From contig JAEUMU010000033.1 of NCBI GenBank assembly GCA_016791325.1, positions 1 to 14,981 of the forward strand: a DNA stretch of 14,981 nt, in the 5' to 3' direction. Made by a program: the position numbers and the translations under genes. This DNA comes from Hyphomonadaceae bacterium. Its GTDB lineage: Bacteria > Pseudomonadota > Alphaproteobacteria > Caulobacterales > Aquidulcibacteraceae. This document shows, one piece after another, positions 1 to 8,218 of this stretch (its first letter is position 1; the number at the start of each line of letters is the position of its first letter). The notes beneath the pieces were generated by a model. That model had not been told where the DNA came from. It saw nothing but the letters and a program-made list of their open reading frames with translations, and did no database searches.

Positions 1-1629
1 CTCCCGCTCGGCCCGAAACGGCGAGATGAACGCCGTCACCACGATCAGCCCCGCGTCGCACATGAGCCGCGCCACCTCGCCGACACGGCGCATGTTCTCG
101 ATCCGATCAGCGTCGGTGAAGCCCAAATCGCGGCTGAGCCCATGTCGCACATTATCGCCATCCAAGAGGAAGGTGTGGCGCCCCATCGCCGCGAGCTTTT
201 GCTCCACCATGTTGGCGATGGTGGATTTCCCGGCGCCCGAAAGGCCGGTGAGCCAGACAACAGCCGGCTTCTGCTGCAGCAGCGCCGCTCGCGCCTCCCG
301 GGCGACGCTCCCCGCCTGCCAATGCACGTTGTGCGCGCGCCGCAGCGCAAAATGCAGCATGCCCGCCGCTACCGTGGCGTTGCTGGTTTTGTCGATCAGA
401 ATGAAACCGCCGAGCGCGCGGCTTTGGGCATAAGGCGCGAAGGCGATGCGCCTGTCGGTCACGATGTTGGCGACGCCTATATCGTTCAGCGTCAGGGTTT
501 TTGCCGCCAGCTGCTCCAGAGTGTTCACGTTTACGCGGTGCTTGGGCTGCTGCACGATGGCTGAAACTGTCTGCGTCGCCAGTTTCAGCCAATAGCTGCG
601 CCCCACCAATAATGGCTCCTGCGCAAACCATACCAATGTCGCTTCATATTGATCGGCCGCCTCGGGTGGGTCGTCCGCGGCGGCGATCACATCGCCGCGC
701 GAGCAATCAATCTCATCGGCGAATGTCAGCATCACACTCTGGCCCGCAACGGCCTCGCGCTGATCCTCCGCCCCCACCATCACACGCGCTACGTTTGTCA
801 GCACGCCGGACGGCGAAATCCGCACCCGATCGCCGGGCCGCACCACCCCGGAGACAATCTGCCCAGCATAGCCCCGAAACGATGCATCCGCCCTGTTCAC
901 CCACTGCACCGGCACGCGCAACGAAGCGGCGCGCGCGCCATCCGCCGCAAGCTCCACGGTTTCCAAATGCGCCAGCAAAGCCTGCCCGCGATACCAGGGC
1001 ATGCGCGCGCTCGGAGCGCTCACATTCTCGCCGCTGACAGCGCAGATCGGAATCGCCGTAAACGCCTCCGCGCCGATGCTTGCGGCGAAGCCGGCGTAAT
1101 CGCTCACCACCGCCTCAAAGCGCGCTTGGTCAAAGCCGATCAAATCCATCTTGTTCACAGCCAGAACAAAACGCCGCACGCCCAGCAAATGCGCGAGATA
1201 GGAGTGGCGCTTCGTCTGCGTCAGCACGCCCTTGCGCGCATCAACCAGAATAACGGCGAGATCGGCCGTGGAGGCGCCTGTCGCCATGTTGCGCGTATAT
1301 TGCTCATGTCCAGGCGCGTCGGCGACGATGAAGCTGCGGCGCGGCGTGCTGAAATAGCGATAGGCCACATCAATGGTGATGCCCTGCTCGCGCTCAGCCG
1401 CAAGGCCATCTGTCAGCAGCGAAAAATCGATCGCGCCCTCTGCGCCCGCGCGCCGCGATTGCGCCTCCACCGCCGCCAGCTGATCGGCGAACACGGCTTT
1501 CGCCTCATAGAGCAGCCGGCCAATCAGCGTCGACTTGCCGTCATCCACAGAGCCGCAAGCGATAAAGCGCATCAGCTGTTTGCGCTGCTGCTGGGCGAGG
1601 TAAGCTTCTAGCGCAGCCGCACCGGGCAT
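1..1629 (-). CDS. cysN: Bifunctional sulfate adenylyltransferase subunit 1 / adenylylsulfate kinase (CysNC), 3' end outside window
   Basis: This frame is open from the ATG at 1629 to the left edge of the window, giving 543 codons with no stop, so the gene is cut by the edge. The N-terminal part is an EF-Tu-like GTPase: G1 loop GSVDDGKS at residues 26-33, DAPGH at 104-108 and NKMD at 159-162. A second domain begins near residue 440 with the APS-kinase P-loop GLSGAGKS (462-469) and DGDN (490-493). The family converts sulfate to APS (with CysD, GTP-driven) and then phosphorylates APS to PAPS. Fused CysNC proteins are usually about 630 residues, so roughly 90 residues are missing from view. The start overlaps the cysD stop by one base (TGATG), which indicates translational coupling. 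No frameshift was found in the parts I translated. Seen: motifs and fusion. Inferred: activity. Confidence 0.95.
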   Translation of the reverse strand, partial: MPGAAALEAYLAQQQRKQLMRFIACGSVDDGKSTLIGRLLYEAKAVFADQLAAVEAQSRRAGAEGAIDFSLLTDGLAAEREQGITIDVAYRYFSTPRRSFIVADAPGHEQYTRNMATGASTADLAVILVDARKGVLTQTKRHSYLAHLLGVRRFVLAVNKMDLIGFDQARFEAVVSDYAGFAASIGAEAFTAIPICAVSGENVSAPSARMPWYRGQALLAHLETVELAADGARAASLRVPVQWVNRADASFRGYAGQIVSGVVRPGDRVRISPSGVLTNVARVMVGAEDQREAVAGQSVMLTFADEIDCSRGDVIAAADDPPEAADQYEATLVWFAQEPLLVGRSYWLKLATQTVSAIVQQPKHRVNVNTLEQLAAKTLTLNDIGVANIVTDRRIAFAPYAQSRALGGFILIDKTSNATVAAGMLHFALRRAHNVHWQAGSVAREARAALLQQKPAVVWLTGLSGAGKSTIANMVEQKLAAMGRHTFLLDGDNVRHGLSRDLGFTDADRIENMRRVGEVARLMCDAGLIVVTAFISPFRAERE

Positions 1630-2537
1630 CAGAAATAGCCCTCCTGCTTTTTCATCTCCATGCTCGCCTCGCCGGCGTCTCGGTCGATGGCGCGGCCTTG
1701 GCGTTCTGAATGGGTGGCGCGCAGCATCTCCTCGATCACCGCCGTCACGCTCGCCGCCTCGCTCTCGATGGCGCCGGTCAGCGGATAGCAGCCAAGCGTG
1801 CGGAAACGCACTTGCCGCGTTTGCGGCGTTTCGCCCGCGCGCAGGCGAAAGCGCGCATCATCGACCATCAGCAGCAGCCCGTCGCGCTCCACCACCGGGC
1901 GCGGCGCCGCGAAATAAAGCGGCACGACGGCGATATTCTCCTGGCGGATGTAGAGCCACACATCCAGTTCGGTCCAGTTCGAGAGCGGAAACACGCGCAG
2001 GCTCTCGCCGGCGTTGAGCTTGGCGTTGTAGAGGCTCCAAAGCTCCGGGCGCTGCCCCTTGGGATCCCAGCGGTGCGCAGCGTTGCGGAACGAAAACACG
2101 CGCTCCTTGGCGCGGCTTTTCTCTTCATCGCGGCGCGCGCCGCCGAAAGCCGCGTCAAAGCCATGCAGCGCCAGCGCTTGTTTCAGCCCCTCGGTCTTCC
2201 ACAAATCGGTGTGGCGCGCGCCATGATCGAATGGATTCACGCCTAGGCGCAACGCTTCCGGGTTTTGATGCACCAGCATGCGCATGCCCGTATCGCGCGC
2301 GATGCGCTCACGCATCTCGTACATGTCCCGGAACTTCCAGGTGGTGTCGATGTGCAGCAGCGGGAAAGGCGGCGGTGCGGGGTGAAACGCTTTTAGCGCC
2401 AGATGCGCCATCACGGCGGAATCTTTACCCATCGAATAGAGCATCACGGGGCGCGCGCATTCCGCCACGACCTCACGCATGATGTGGATGGCTTCGGCTT
2501 CCAGCCGGGCAAGGTGCGTCAGGGGCGGGCTTGGCAT
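1629..2537 (-). CDS. cysD: Sulfate adenylyltransferase subunit 2 (CysD)
   Basis: The protein has 302 residues, the normal length for CysD. It is a PP-loop ATP pyrophosphatase-type enzyme that adenylates sulfate to APS in complex with the CysN GTPase in the cytoplasm. The PP-loop SMGKDS lies at residues 35-40. The family blocks [15 protein letters not shown] (132-146), [11 protein letters not shown] (184-194) and [12 protein letters not shown] (245-256) are intact, as is the MKKQEGYF C-terminus. The start ATG has only a weak Shine-Dalgarno sequence. It lies 49 bp downstream of the TolC-like gene on the same strand, so read-through from the exporter operon is possible. It is coupled to cysNC by a TGATG overlap. 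Confidence 0.96.
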   Translation of the reverse strand: MPSPPLTHLARLEAEAIHIMREVVAECARPVMLYSMGKDSAVMAHLALKAFHPAPPPFPLLHIDTTWKFRDMYEMRERIARDTGMRMLVHQNPEALRLGVNPFDHGARHTDLWKTEGLKQALALHGFDAAFGGARRDEEKSRAKERVFSFRNAAHRWDPKGQRPELWSLYNAKLNAGESLRVFPLSNWTELDVWLYIRQENIAVVPLYFAAPRPVVERDGLLLMVDDARFRLRAGETPQTRQVRFRTLGCYPLTGAIESEAASVTAVIEEMLRATHSERQGRAIDRDAGEASMEMKKQEGYF

Positions 2538-2586
2538 GCGCGCCTGCGCCTAGCACGCCGCCGCCGCCAAGGGGAGCGCGCCGCGA

Positions 2587-3888
2587 TCAGCGCCCGCGCA
2601 AGCTGTCATCGGGGCGCGCGCCGGTTTGCTCCGGTTCGGCGGTGAGCGTGCCGATAGCGGCGAGCATCTGGCGCTCGGCCACCACCAGATCGCGCTCTGC
2701 CTGGGCGGCGGCCAGCCTCGCCGTGAGCAAATCCTGCTCCTGATCCAACACTTCAACAGTCGAACGCAGGCCCGTTTCCTGCTCAAGCCGCACGCCTTCA
2801 TAGGCAAGTTCGGCCGCGTCCACCTGTTCACGCGCCGATTGCACGGCGGCTCGCGCGCTGGCGAGGTTGGTCCAGGCGGTGGTTACGTTTTCCTGCACTT
2901 GGCGCTGCGCGGCGGCGAGATCGAGGTTGGAGGCCGCGCGCAAGGCGCGCTGCTGGCGCGTGCGCGATTGAATCGCCCCGCCCTGAAACAGCGGCATGCT
3001 GAAGCGCACGCCGACGGAATCGCCGTTGCGCTCTGCATCATCGACATTGAAATCCCCGGCCAGCGACGAGCCCGCCTCCAGCGTCACGCGCGGGCCGCCG
3101 GCGGAAGCCGCCAGCGCCACATTAGCGTCGGCCGCTTCGGTGGCGGCGATGGCGCTGCGCAGCAGCGGGCTTTGCGTGCCGGCGGTTTGCAACGCCGTTT
3201 CCAGATCGGTAGGCAGGCCCGGCGTCGTCGGCGGGGGCTGCAGATCGGAAGGCGGGCGCCCCACGAGGCGCGCATAGGTCTGGACAGAAGCCGCCAGCAG
3301 TCCCTGCGCCTGCACCAATTGCGTGCGCGCCTGCGCCAAGCGCGCCTGCGATTGCGCCACATCCGTTCGCGTGACCACGCCAGCGTCGAACTGCGCCTGC
3401 GCATAATCGAACAGCGTCGAAAGATTATCGACCGTGATCTGGCGGGCCGCCACCACGGCGTTGGCCTGGCGCACATTGGCGTAAGCGCTTGTCACATCCA
3501 GCAGCAGCGATTGAGTGGCCAGATCGTAATTGGCGACCGCGCCGCGGATTTGCGCGCGCGCGCCGCGCGTGGAGGCCAGCACGCTGCCCGAGCCGAACAG
3601 CAATTGCGAAGCGCTGAGCCCCGCAGAATAGGTTTCGCTGCGCCCCGCGCCTGTTGTGGTGGCAAGTTCACGATCCGCTGATGTGGCGCTGGCGGAAGCC
3701 GAAACCTGCGGCAGTGCGGCGGCCCAGGCTTGGGGCAGCGCTTCGCGCGTGGCGGCCAGGCGTTGGCGCTGCGCGGCCAGCGTGGGGTTCGACTGCACGG
3801 CGTCCGCCATGGCTTGGGGAAGCGTATCGGCCGCCGCCGGCATCGCCGCAGCTAGTACGATCAGGGAAACCAACAAGGTGGTGCGCAT
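2587..3888 (-). CDS. TolC-family outer-membrane efflux channel
   Basis: A 433-residue protein starting MRTTLLVSLIVLAAAMPAAADT, a typical Sec signal peptide with likely cleavage after the alanine run near residue 20. The rest is the long, Ala/Gln-rich, mostly helical pattern of TolC/OEP proteins in two repeats: NPTLAAQRQRL early in repeat 1 and a related stretch around SPLLRSAIAATEAADANVAL in repeat 2. Long coiled-coil helices such as QSQARLAQARTQLVQAQG lie between. These proteins form trimeric channels for tripartite exporters. I chose ATG 3888 because GAGGAAAG precedes it. ATG 3906, which overlaps the permease stop as ATGA and adds six residues (MRKAAH), is a real alternative. It is the last gene of the exporter set; substrate unknown. 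Confidence 0.9.
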   Translation of the reverse strand: MRTTLLVSLIVLAAAMPAAADTLPQAMADAVQSNPTLAAQRQRLAATREALPQAWAAALPQVSASASATSADRELATTTGAGRSETYSAGLSASQLLFGSGSVLASTRGARAQIRGAVANYDLATQSLLLDVTSAYANVRQANAVVAARQITVDNLSTLFDYAQAQFDAGVVTRTDVAQSQARLAQARTQLVQAQGLLAASVQTYARLVGRPPSDLQPPPTTPGLPTDLETALQTAGTQSPLLRSAIAATEAADANVALAASAGGPRVTLEAGSSLAGDFNVDDAERNGDSVGVRFSMPLFQGGAIQSRTRQQRALRAASNLDLAAAQRQVQENVTTAWTNLASARAAVQSAREQVDAAELAYEGVRLEQETGLRSTVEVLDQEQDLLTARLAAAQAERDLVVAERQMLAAIGTLTAEPEQTGARPDDSLRGR

Positions 3889-3902
3889 GTGAGCCGCTTT
3901 CC

Positions 3903-5141
3903 TCATTCCCGCCGCAGCGCCTCGATCGGATCGAGCCGCGCCGCCCGCCAAGCCGGATACGCGCCGAAGAGCACGCCCACCAGGCCCGAGAAGGCGATCG
4001 CCAACAGCGCGTTCTGCGGTGCGATTACCAAAGGCAAACTAAATAAAGATGTCATTAACCAAGCGCCCAGCACCCCCAGCGCCAAGCCGACGACGCCGCC
4101 CGCCACCGAGAGCGCCACCGCTTCGAGCCCAAACTGATGCAGGATATCCGATTGACGCGCGCCTAACGCTTTGCGCAGGCCGATTTCGCGCGTCCGTTCT
4201 GTGACCGACACCAGCATGATATTCATGATGCCGATACCACCCACCAAAAGCGACACCGCCGAGATTCCCCCAAGAAGATAGGTGAACACCTGCGTTGTCT
4301 GAGCCGCGGTTTGTGTGATCGAGCTCAAATTCTGGACCGTGAAGTCATCTTCGCCGGGCCGGGTGCGGTGGCGCTGGCGCAGCAGCGTCTCCACCTGCTC
4401 CTGGACCACGCCGAGATCGTCCTCGCTGGCTGTTTTTACGGAAATCTGGCTCACCGTATCGGCCCGGCGCGAGCGCCCGGAGATGCGCCGCTTGACAGTT
4501 GTCAAAGGCGCCAGGGTCACGTCGTCCTGGTCCATGCCGAACCCCGATTGGCCCTTGGAGGCCAGCACCCCGATCACCTCGAACACCCCGCCATTGACGC
4601 GCACGCTTTCCCCGATCGGATTGACGTTCGGAAACAGCTCCCGCGCCACGGTGGCGCCCAGCACCACCACGCGCCGCGCCTGGCGCTCCTCAGTTTCATC
4701 GAACATGCGCCCCTGCTCGATCCGCCAATCGCGCGCCTCGAGATAGGCGGGCGTCACGCCTTCAACCTGCGTGTTCCAGTTCAGCCCATTGGCGACGAGC
4801 TGCGCGCGCGCGCGCTGCGATGGCGCGACGACCGTAACGCGCTCGATCTCGGCGATCGCAGCCGCATCATCCAGCGTCAGTGAATCCCAATTGCCCGCCG
4901 CGCCCGCCGCCCCGCGCACGCCGCCGCCGCCGCGCTGCGCGCCCGGCACCACGATCAGAAGGTTCGAACCAAGGCTGGCGATTGAACGCTCCACTTGCGC
5001 TTGCGCGCCCGAGCCCAGCGCCACCATCGCCACCACCGAAGCCACGCCGATGATCACGCCCAGCGCCGTCAGCGCCGAACGCAGCGGATTGGCCCGCAGG
5101 GCGCGCCCCGCGCTGGCGACGAGATCAGACGTGCGCATCAT
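3903..5141 (-). CDS. MacB-type ABC transporter permease
   Basis: A 412-residue MacB/FtsX-family permease. It has one N-terminal membrane segment (about residues 22-44, with NPLRSALTALGVIIGV), a large periplasmic MacB core domain (about 45-285) and three C-terminal segments (about 285-310, 340-365, 376-398). The family signature GGIGIMNIMLVSVTER followed by TREIGLRKALGAR is at 301-328. MacB-type pumps do not carry substrate through the membrane. They use cytoplasmic ATP hydrolysis to drive conformational changes that push periplasmic substrate into a TolC duct. Unlike E. coli MacB, the ATPase is a separate gene here. The start ATG at 5141 lies within the 3' end of that ATPase gene (17-bp overlap) and is preceded by GAGGG at a suitable distance. 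The substrate cannot be deduced. Confidence 0.93.
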   Translation of the reverse strand: MMRTSDLVASAGRALRANPLRSALTALGVIIGVASVVAMVALGSGAQAQVERSIASLGSNLLIVVPGAQRGGGGVRGAAGAAGNWDSLTLDDAAAIAEIERVTVVAPSQRARAQLVANGLNWNTQVEGVTPAYLEARDWRIEQGRMFDETEERQARRVVVLGATVARELFPNVNPIGESVRVNGGVFEVIGVLASKGQSGFGMDQDDVTLAPLTTVKRRISGRSRRADTVSQISVKTASEDDLGVVQEQVETLLRQRHRTRPGEDDFTVQNLSSITQTAAQTTQVFTYLLGGISAVSLLVGGIGIMNIMLVSVTERTREIGLRKALGARQSDILHQFGLEAVALSVAGGVVGLALGVLGAWLMTSLFSLPLVIAPQNALLAIAFSGLVGVLFGAYPAWRAARLDPIEALRRE

Positions 5142-5838
5142 GGCGCGCCCTCGTGTTCTGCGTGTCGGAAACGATGCGTCCGTCGCGCATTTCGATGGTG
5201 CGCTTGGCGGCGGCCGCCACTTCGTGATCGTGCGTGACGATGACGATGGTCACGCCTTCACGGTTCAGCTCCGCGAACAGCGCCATGATGTCCTTGCCGG
5301 TTTGGCTGTCGAGCGCGCCGGTGGGTTCATCCGCTAACAGCAGCGCCGGACGCCCTGAAAGCGCACGCGCGATCGCGACGCGCTGTTGCTGGCCGCCGGA
5401 GAGCTGGGTTGGGCGATGGCTCATGCGCTCGCCCAGGCCCACGCGCGTCAGCATTTGCGCCGCACGTTCGCGCCGCTCCTTCGGGGTGACGCCCGCGTAG
5501 ATCATCGGCAGCTCGACATTCTCCAGAGCCGTCTGCCGCGCCAGCAAGTTGAAGCTCTGGAACACGAACCCGATGGTGCGATTGCGGAATTGCGCTAGGC
5601 CGGCGTCATCGAGAGCGCCAATATCGGCGCCGTCGATGACGATGCGCCCGCCAGTCGGCGTATCGAGGCCGCCGAGGATATTCATCAACGTGGACTTGCC
5701 CGAGCCCGAAGGCCCAACGATGGCGCAATAATCCCCGCGCGGAATGGCGAAGCTGACGCTATCCAGCGCGCGCACGGTTTCATCGCCCATACGATAGAGC
5801 TTCACCAGATCGGCGGCTTCGATCAGCGGCGGCGCCAC
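5125..5838 (-). CDS. ABC transporter ATP-binding protein (MacB/LolD type)
   Basis: A 237-residue ATPase of the MacB/LolD group. The Walker A motif GPSGSGKST is at residues 42-50, the Q-loop glutamine at 94, the signature LSGGQ at 146-150, Walker B with LADEPTG around 168-174 (catalytic E171) and the switch histidine at 203. All catalytic motifs are intact. It should be the cytoplasmic motor for the adjoining permease. The start is GTG at 5838, overlapping the adaptor's TAG stop by one base (TAGTG), so translation is probably coupled. The next possible start would remove part of the core fold. The C-terminal tail after residue 225 is charged and variable and is partly coded by bases shared with the permease gene. 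Confidence 0.95.
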   Translation of the reverse strand: MAPPLIEAADLVKLYRMGDETVRALDSVSFAIPRGDYCAIVGPSGSGKSTLMNILGGLDTPTGGRIVIDGADIGALDDAGLAQFRNRTIGFVFQSFNLLARQTALENVELPMIYAGVTPKERRERAAQMLTRVGLGERMSHRPTQLSGGQQQRVAIARALSGRPALLLADEPTGALDSQTGKDIMALFAELNREGVTIVIVTHDHEVAAAAKRTIEMRDGRIVSDTQNTRARHDAHV

Positions 5839-7364
5839 TACGCGCCCCGGATGCGCACGGGGCCGCCAGGGCCGCCGCGCCCGCCCAGCGGGCCAGATTG
5901 CGATTGCGCCGGCTGCGGGCCGCCGCCCACGATCACCTGATCGCCCTCGTTAAGCCCACTATGGATCAGCGTGTAGGCGTTATCGGCCACGCCGATCTCG
6001 ACCTGCACAGGCTCGGGGCGGCCGTTGCGCAACACCCAAAGCACTGCTTGGCGGCGAACTTCCGCGCGCGGGCCTGCGCCCTGACGCAATTGCGCCAGAA
6101 GCTCGCGCTGGCGCGGGGTGAGCGTGGGTTCGAGTTCGCGCAGCGCCGCCTCACGCACCTGGCGCATCATGGCGCGGCGATCCCCGCCGCCGCCACGCGC
6201 GGATTGCATCGCCGCCTGGAAGGCCCGGCGCGCGGTTTCAGTCTGCGCGGGATCAAGCTCTAGCGTCTGCGCGAGTTGTTCAACGCCGCGCCCGCCTTGG
6301 CCTTGCCCGGCCTGGCCTGGACGCGCGCCCTCGCCGCGTTGGCCGCGTGGGCCGCCGCTGGCGGCGACCAATTGCTGCGCCCGCGCCGCCAGCTGCTCGT
6401 CGGCTGGCCGGAAACGCAGCGCCGTATTCGGCACGCGCAGCACGTTTTCGCGCTCTTCCAACACGATCTCGGCATTGGCGGTCATGCCGGGCAGCAATTG
6501 GCGGCCCGGATTATCCGCCTGCACCACCACCGTGTAGCTCACCACGCCCGATTCCGAAGCGCCCTGCTGGCGCACCTGACTGACGCGCCCTTCGAACTGG
6601 CGATCGGGAAACGCATCCACCGTGAAACGTACATCCATGCCTTCGCGGACGTCGCCAATATCGGCTTCGTCAACCGTGATGTTGGCCTGCAGGCGCGAGA
6701 GATCCTGGGCGATGATGAACAGCGTCGGCGCTTGTAAGCTCGCCGCCACCGACTGCCCGACATTGACCTGGCGATCCACCACCACGCCGTCGATGGGTGA
6801 GCGAATGACACTACGGTCGAGATCGGTGCGCGCGCTGGCGACGGAGGCTTGCGCCTGCGCCACCGCCGCACGCGCGGTGTCGCGGGCCGCGCGCTGCTGG
6901 GCCATCAATTGCGCGGAAGCGAAGCCGCGTTGTTCGAGAACTTGGTAGCGCTGGTAATCGGCGTTGGCGACAGCGGCTTGCGCCTGCGCTTGCGCCAACT
7001 GCGCCTGCGCCTGCACGATGCGCTGCTGAAACGGCGTGGGATCAAGCCGCGCCAGCACCTGCCCTGCACGCACCTGACTGTTAAAATCCGCGAGCACCTG
7101 CTGCACTGGCCCGGAAACGGTCGAGCCCACATTGGCCGAAACCAAGGGCTGCAGCGTGCCCGTAGCGCTCACAACGCGGGTTATGGCCCCGCGATCGACA
7201 GCTTCGGTGCGATAAGGCTCAGCGTCGCCCTTGCCGCCGAACACCAACCATGCGCCGAGCAGCACCGCCGCCGCCCCGCCGCCGATGAGAAGCGCGCGCC
7301 CCCGCAGAAAGCCGGGGCGTCTGGACCAAAGCGCGAGCGCTTTTTCTTTGGCGGGGGCAAGCAT
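5838..7364 (-). CDS. MacA/HlyD-type periplasmic adaptor with a helical insertion
   Basis: A 508-residue membrane-fusion protein. It has one N-terminal membrane anchor (about residues 24-42), a lipoyl half (ATGTLQPLVSANVGS, about 67-81), an Ala/Gln-rich coiled-coil hairpin (about 113-185), the second lipoyl half (RSPIDGVVVDRQVNVGQSV, 188-206), a beta-barrel region, and a membrane-proximal end with LNEGDQVIVGG. Between the barrel and the end lies an insert (about residues 321-441). It has a Gly/Arg-rich linker and then a charged helical part containing LELDPAQTETARRAF and LTPRQRELLAQLR, reminiscent of Spy/CpxP-type LTxxQ helices. The adaptor bridges the inner-membrane permease and the TolC channel. 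ATG 7364 was chosen for its excellent GAGGTGA ribosome site. An in-frame ATG at 7406 lacks one and would only lengthen the cytoplasmic tail. Confidence 0.92.
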   Translation of the reverse strand: MLAPAKEKALALWSRRPGFLRGRALLIGGGAAAVLLGAWLVFGGKGDAEPYRTEAVDRGAITRVVSATGTLQPLVSANVGSTVSGPVQQVLADFNSQVRAGQVLARLDPTPFQQRIVQAQAQLAQAQAQAAVANADYQRYQVLEQRGFASAQLMAQQRAARDTARAAVAQAQASVASARTDLDRSVIRSPIDGVVVDRQVNVGQSVAASLQAPTLFIIAQDLSRLQANITVDEADIGDVREGMDVRFTVDAFPDRQFEGRVSQVRQQGASESGVVSYTVVVQADNPGRQLLPGMTANAEIVLEERENVLRVPNTALRFRPADEQLAARAQQLVAASGGPRGQRGEGARPGQAGQGQGGRGVEQLAQTLELDPAQTETARRAFQAAMQSARGGGGDRRAMMRQVREAALRELEPTLTPRQRELLAQLRQGAGPRAEVRRQAVLWVLRNGRPEPVQVEIGVADNAYTLIHSGLNEGDQVIVGGGPQPAQSQSGPLGGRGGPGGPVRIRGA

Positions 7365-7466
7365 CGTCACCTCACATGGCGCGCCTGGGGCGTAGGGCAA
7401 GCCCATTCCCCAAGCGGCGGCGGGCGGTGCGGAGAGGAAGCCCTCTCCGCGCCGCTCGCCTCTTCC
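7365..7466. other. Intergenic region between EF-hand gene and adaptor gene
   Basis: These 102 bp separate the six-EF-hand gene from the exporter operon on the same strand. The region holds the long hairpin listed separately and the adaptor's ribosome-binding site (GAGGTGA ending about two bases before the ATG at 7364). I see no convincing sigma-70-type promoter, so the exporter may be read from the EF-hand transcript through the hairpin, or from a promoter I cannot recognise. Confidence 0.5.
7419..7460 (-). terminator. 19-bp hairpin right after the EF-hand stop codon, no U-tract
   Basis: The arms 7419-7437 and 7442-7460 pair over 19 positions around a 4-nt loop. The inner 9 bp (GCGGAGAGG / CCTCTCCGC) are perfect. 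On the minus-strand RNA it begins 6 nt after the TAA of the EF-hand gene, but two positions (7428/7451 and 7423/7456) are A-C mismatches there and no T-run follows. On plus-strand RNA the same two positions are G-U wobbles and a TCTTCCTT stretch follows. It could be a transcript-end stabiliser, an attenuator in front of the exporter operon, or a stop for antisense transcription. The structure is certain; its role is inferred. Confidence 0.5.
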
Positions 7467-8072
7467 TTAGTTGCGCGCCGGACGTTGCGGCCGCGCGGCC
7501 TGTGCTTCTTCGCGGGTGACGCGCCCATCATTGTTGGCGTCGAGGCGCTGGAACATGGTTGCACCCATCGCCGTCCATTCCGCGCGCGAGATGCGCCCAT
7601 CGCCGTCGCCATCGGGATTGGGCCGTTCACCGCGGGCCGGGCGCTCACCGCGATCGGGGCGTTGCGCACGCTCGGCCGCGGAGATCACGCCGTCACGATT
7701 AGTGTCGAGCCGGTCGAACATCTGGTTCGGTCGCGCCAGGAATTCCTCGCGCGTGATGTTCCCGTCATTGTTGGCGTCGGCGCGTTCTAGGAACATGCCG
7801 TGATGGCCGCCGCGGCGGCCTTCACCACGCTGCCCGCGCTGGGCGCGCATTTCTTCGCGTGTCAGGAAGCCGTCATTGTTTGCATCAAGCTGCGTGAAGC
7901 GCGCGGCGCGGTGCGCATCGAATTCCTGGCGTGTCACCACGCCGTCATTGTTGGCGTCGGCGGCGGCGTGCAGATCATGCCGCGCGTGAGCGGGTCGCTC
8001 CTGAGCGGCGGCCATGCCGGCGGCGCCGGCCAGCGCCGCGAACCCTGCCGCGGCCAGTAGAAACTTACGCAT
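7467..8072 (-). CDS. Exported six-EF-hand (calmodulin-like) protein
   Basis: A 201-residue protein with a clear signal peptide (MRKFLLAAAGFAALAGAAGM, cleavage probably after AAAQ near residue 24). It has six canonical 12-residue EF-hand loops starting at Asp 39, 63, 99, 123, 154 and 178, most reading DANNDGxxTRxE. The loops form three pairs, each with exactly 24 residues between loop starts. Arg/Gly-rich linkers separate pairs 1 and 2 (about 79-91) and pairs 2 and 3 (about 136-153). The family would bind Ca2+ or similar ions in the periplasm; no enzyme domain is visible. ATG 8072 has a strong AAGGAG site. The frame stays open upstream to 8309, but that stretch holds the terminator and RNA hairpins and has no ribosome site. 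It lies upstream of, and on the same strand as, the exporter operon. Confidence 0.9.
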   Translation of the reverse strand: MRKFLLAAAGFAALAGAAGMAAAQERPAHARHDLHAAADANNDGVVTRQEFDAHRAARFTQLDANNDGFLTREEMRAQRGQRGEGRRGGHHGMFLERADANNDGNITREEFLARPNQMFDRLDTNRDGVISAAERAQRPDRGERPARGERPNPDGDGDGRISRAEWTAMGATMFQRLDANNDGRVTREEAQAARPQRPARN

Positions 8073-8140
8073 GAACCATCTCCTTCCGGCCGGCGGGGGG
8101 CGCGGGCCATGCTGCATGTTAGCGTGCGCCCTTTTCGCCC

Positions 8141-8168
8141 GTTGGTCGCGGTTGCGACAAAGTTTGTC
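8141..8168. promoter_or_regulatory. Overlapping inverted repeats upstream of the EF-hand gene (possible operator)
   Basis: GACAAA-G-TTTGTC (8156-8168) is a perfect 6-bp inverted repeat. It overlaps a second one, GTCGC-N4-GCGAC (8145-8158). The pair sits between the upstream terminator and the EF-hand ribosome site, about 70-100 bp before the start codon, where a promoter and operator are expected. I could not fit a convincing -35/-10 pair. Protein binding is inference. Confidence 0.3.
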
Positions 8169-8180
8169 AGCCGCCGTGGC

Positions 8181-8218
8181 AAAGAAAACGGCCGGCGCTG
8201 GGAGGGGCGCCGGCCGTT
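8181..8218 (-). terminator. Intrinsic terminator downstream of the EF-hand lipoprotein gene
   Basis: A perfect 12-bp GC-rich stem (arms 8187-8198 and 8207-8218) closes an 8-nt loop. On the minus strand it is followed directly by TTTTCTTT (8188 down to 8181), the classic layout of a factor-independent terminator. It would end transcripts coming from the lipoprotein gene (stop at 8366) and separate them from the six-EF-hand gene. The minus-strand loop reads CCCTCCCA, a motif shared with the preceding hairpin. Confidence 0.8.

Noticed and set aside
649..1611. 320-codon open frame on the plus strand
   Set aside because: It lies antisense to cysNC, is Arg/His-rich with no recognisable domain, and is a by-product of high GC opposite a real gene.
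2626..3681. 351-codon open frame on the plus strand
   Set aside because: Antisense to the TolC-like gene; composition typical of a GC-rich shadow frame and no motif.
6960..7020. Repetitive GCGCCTGCGCC-like DNA in the adaptor gene
   Set aside because: It encodes the Ala/Gln-rich coiled coil expected of HlyD/MacA proteins, so it is not an independent DNA repeat.
7762..7962. Two identical 21-bp stretches 180 bp apart as a possible CRISPR or mobile repeat
   Set aside because: Both lie in frame inside EF-hand loops and code for the same loop residues; internal duplication explains them.
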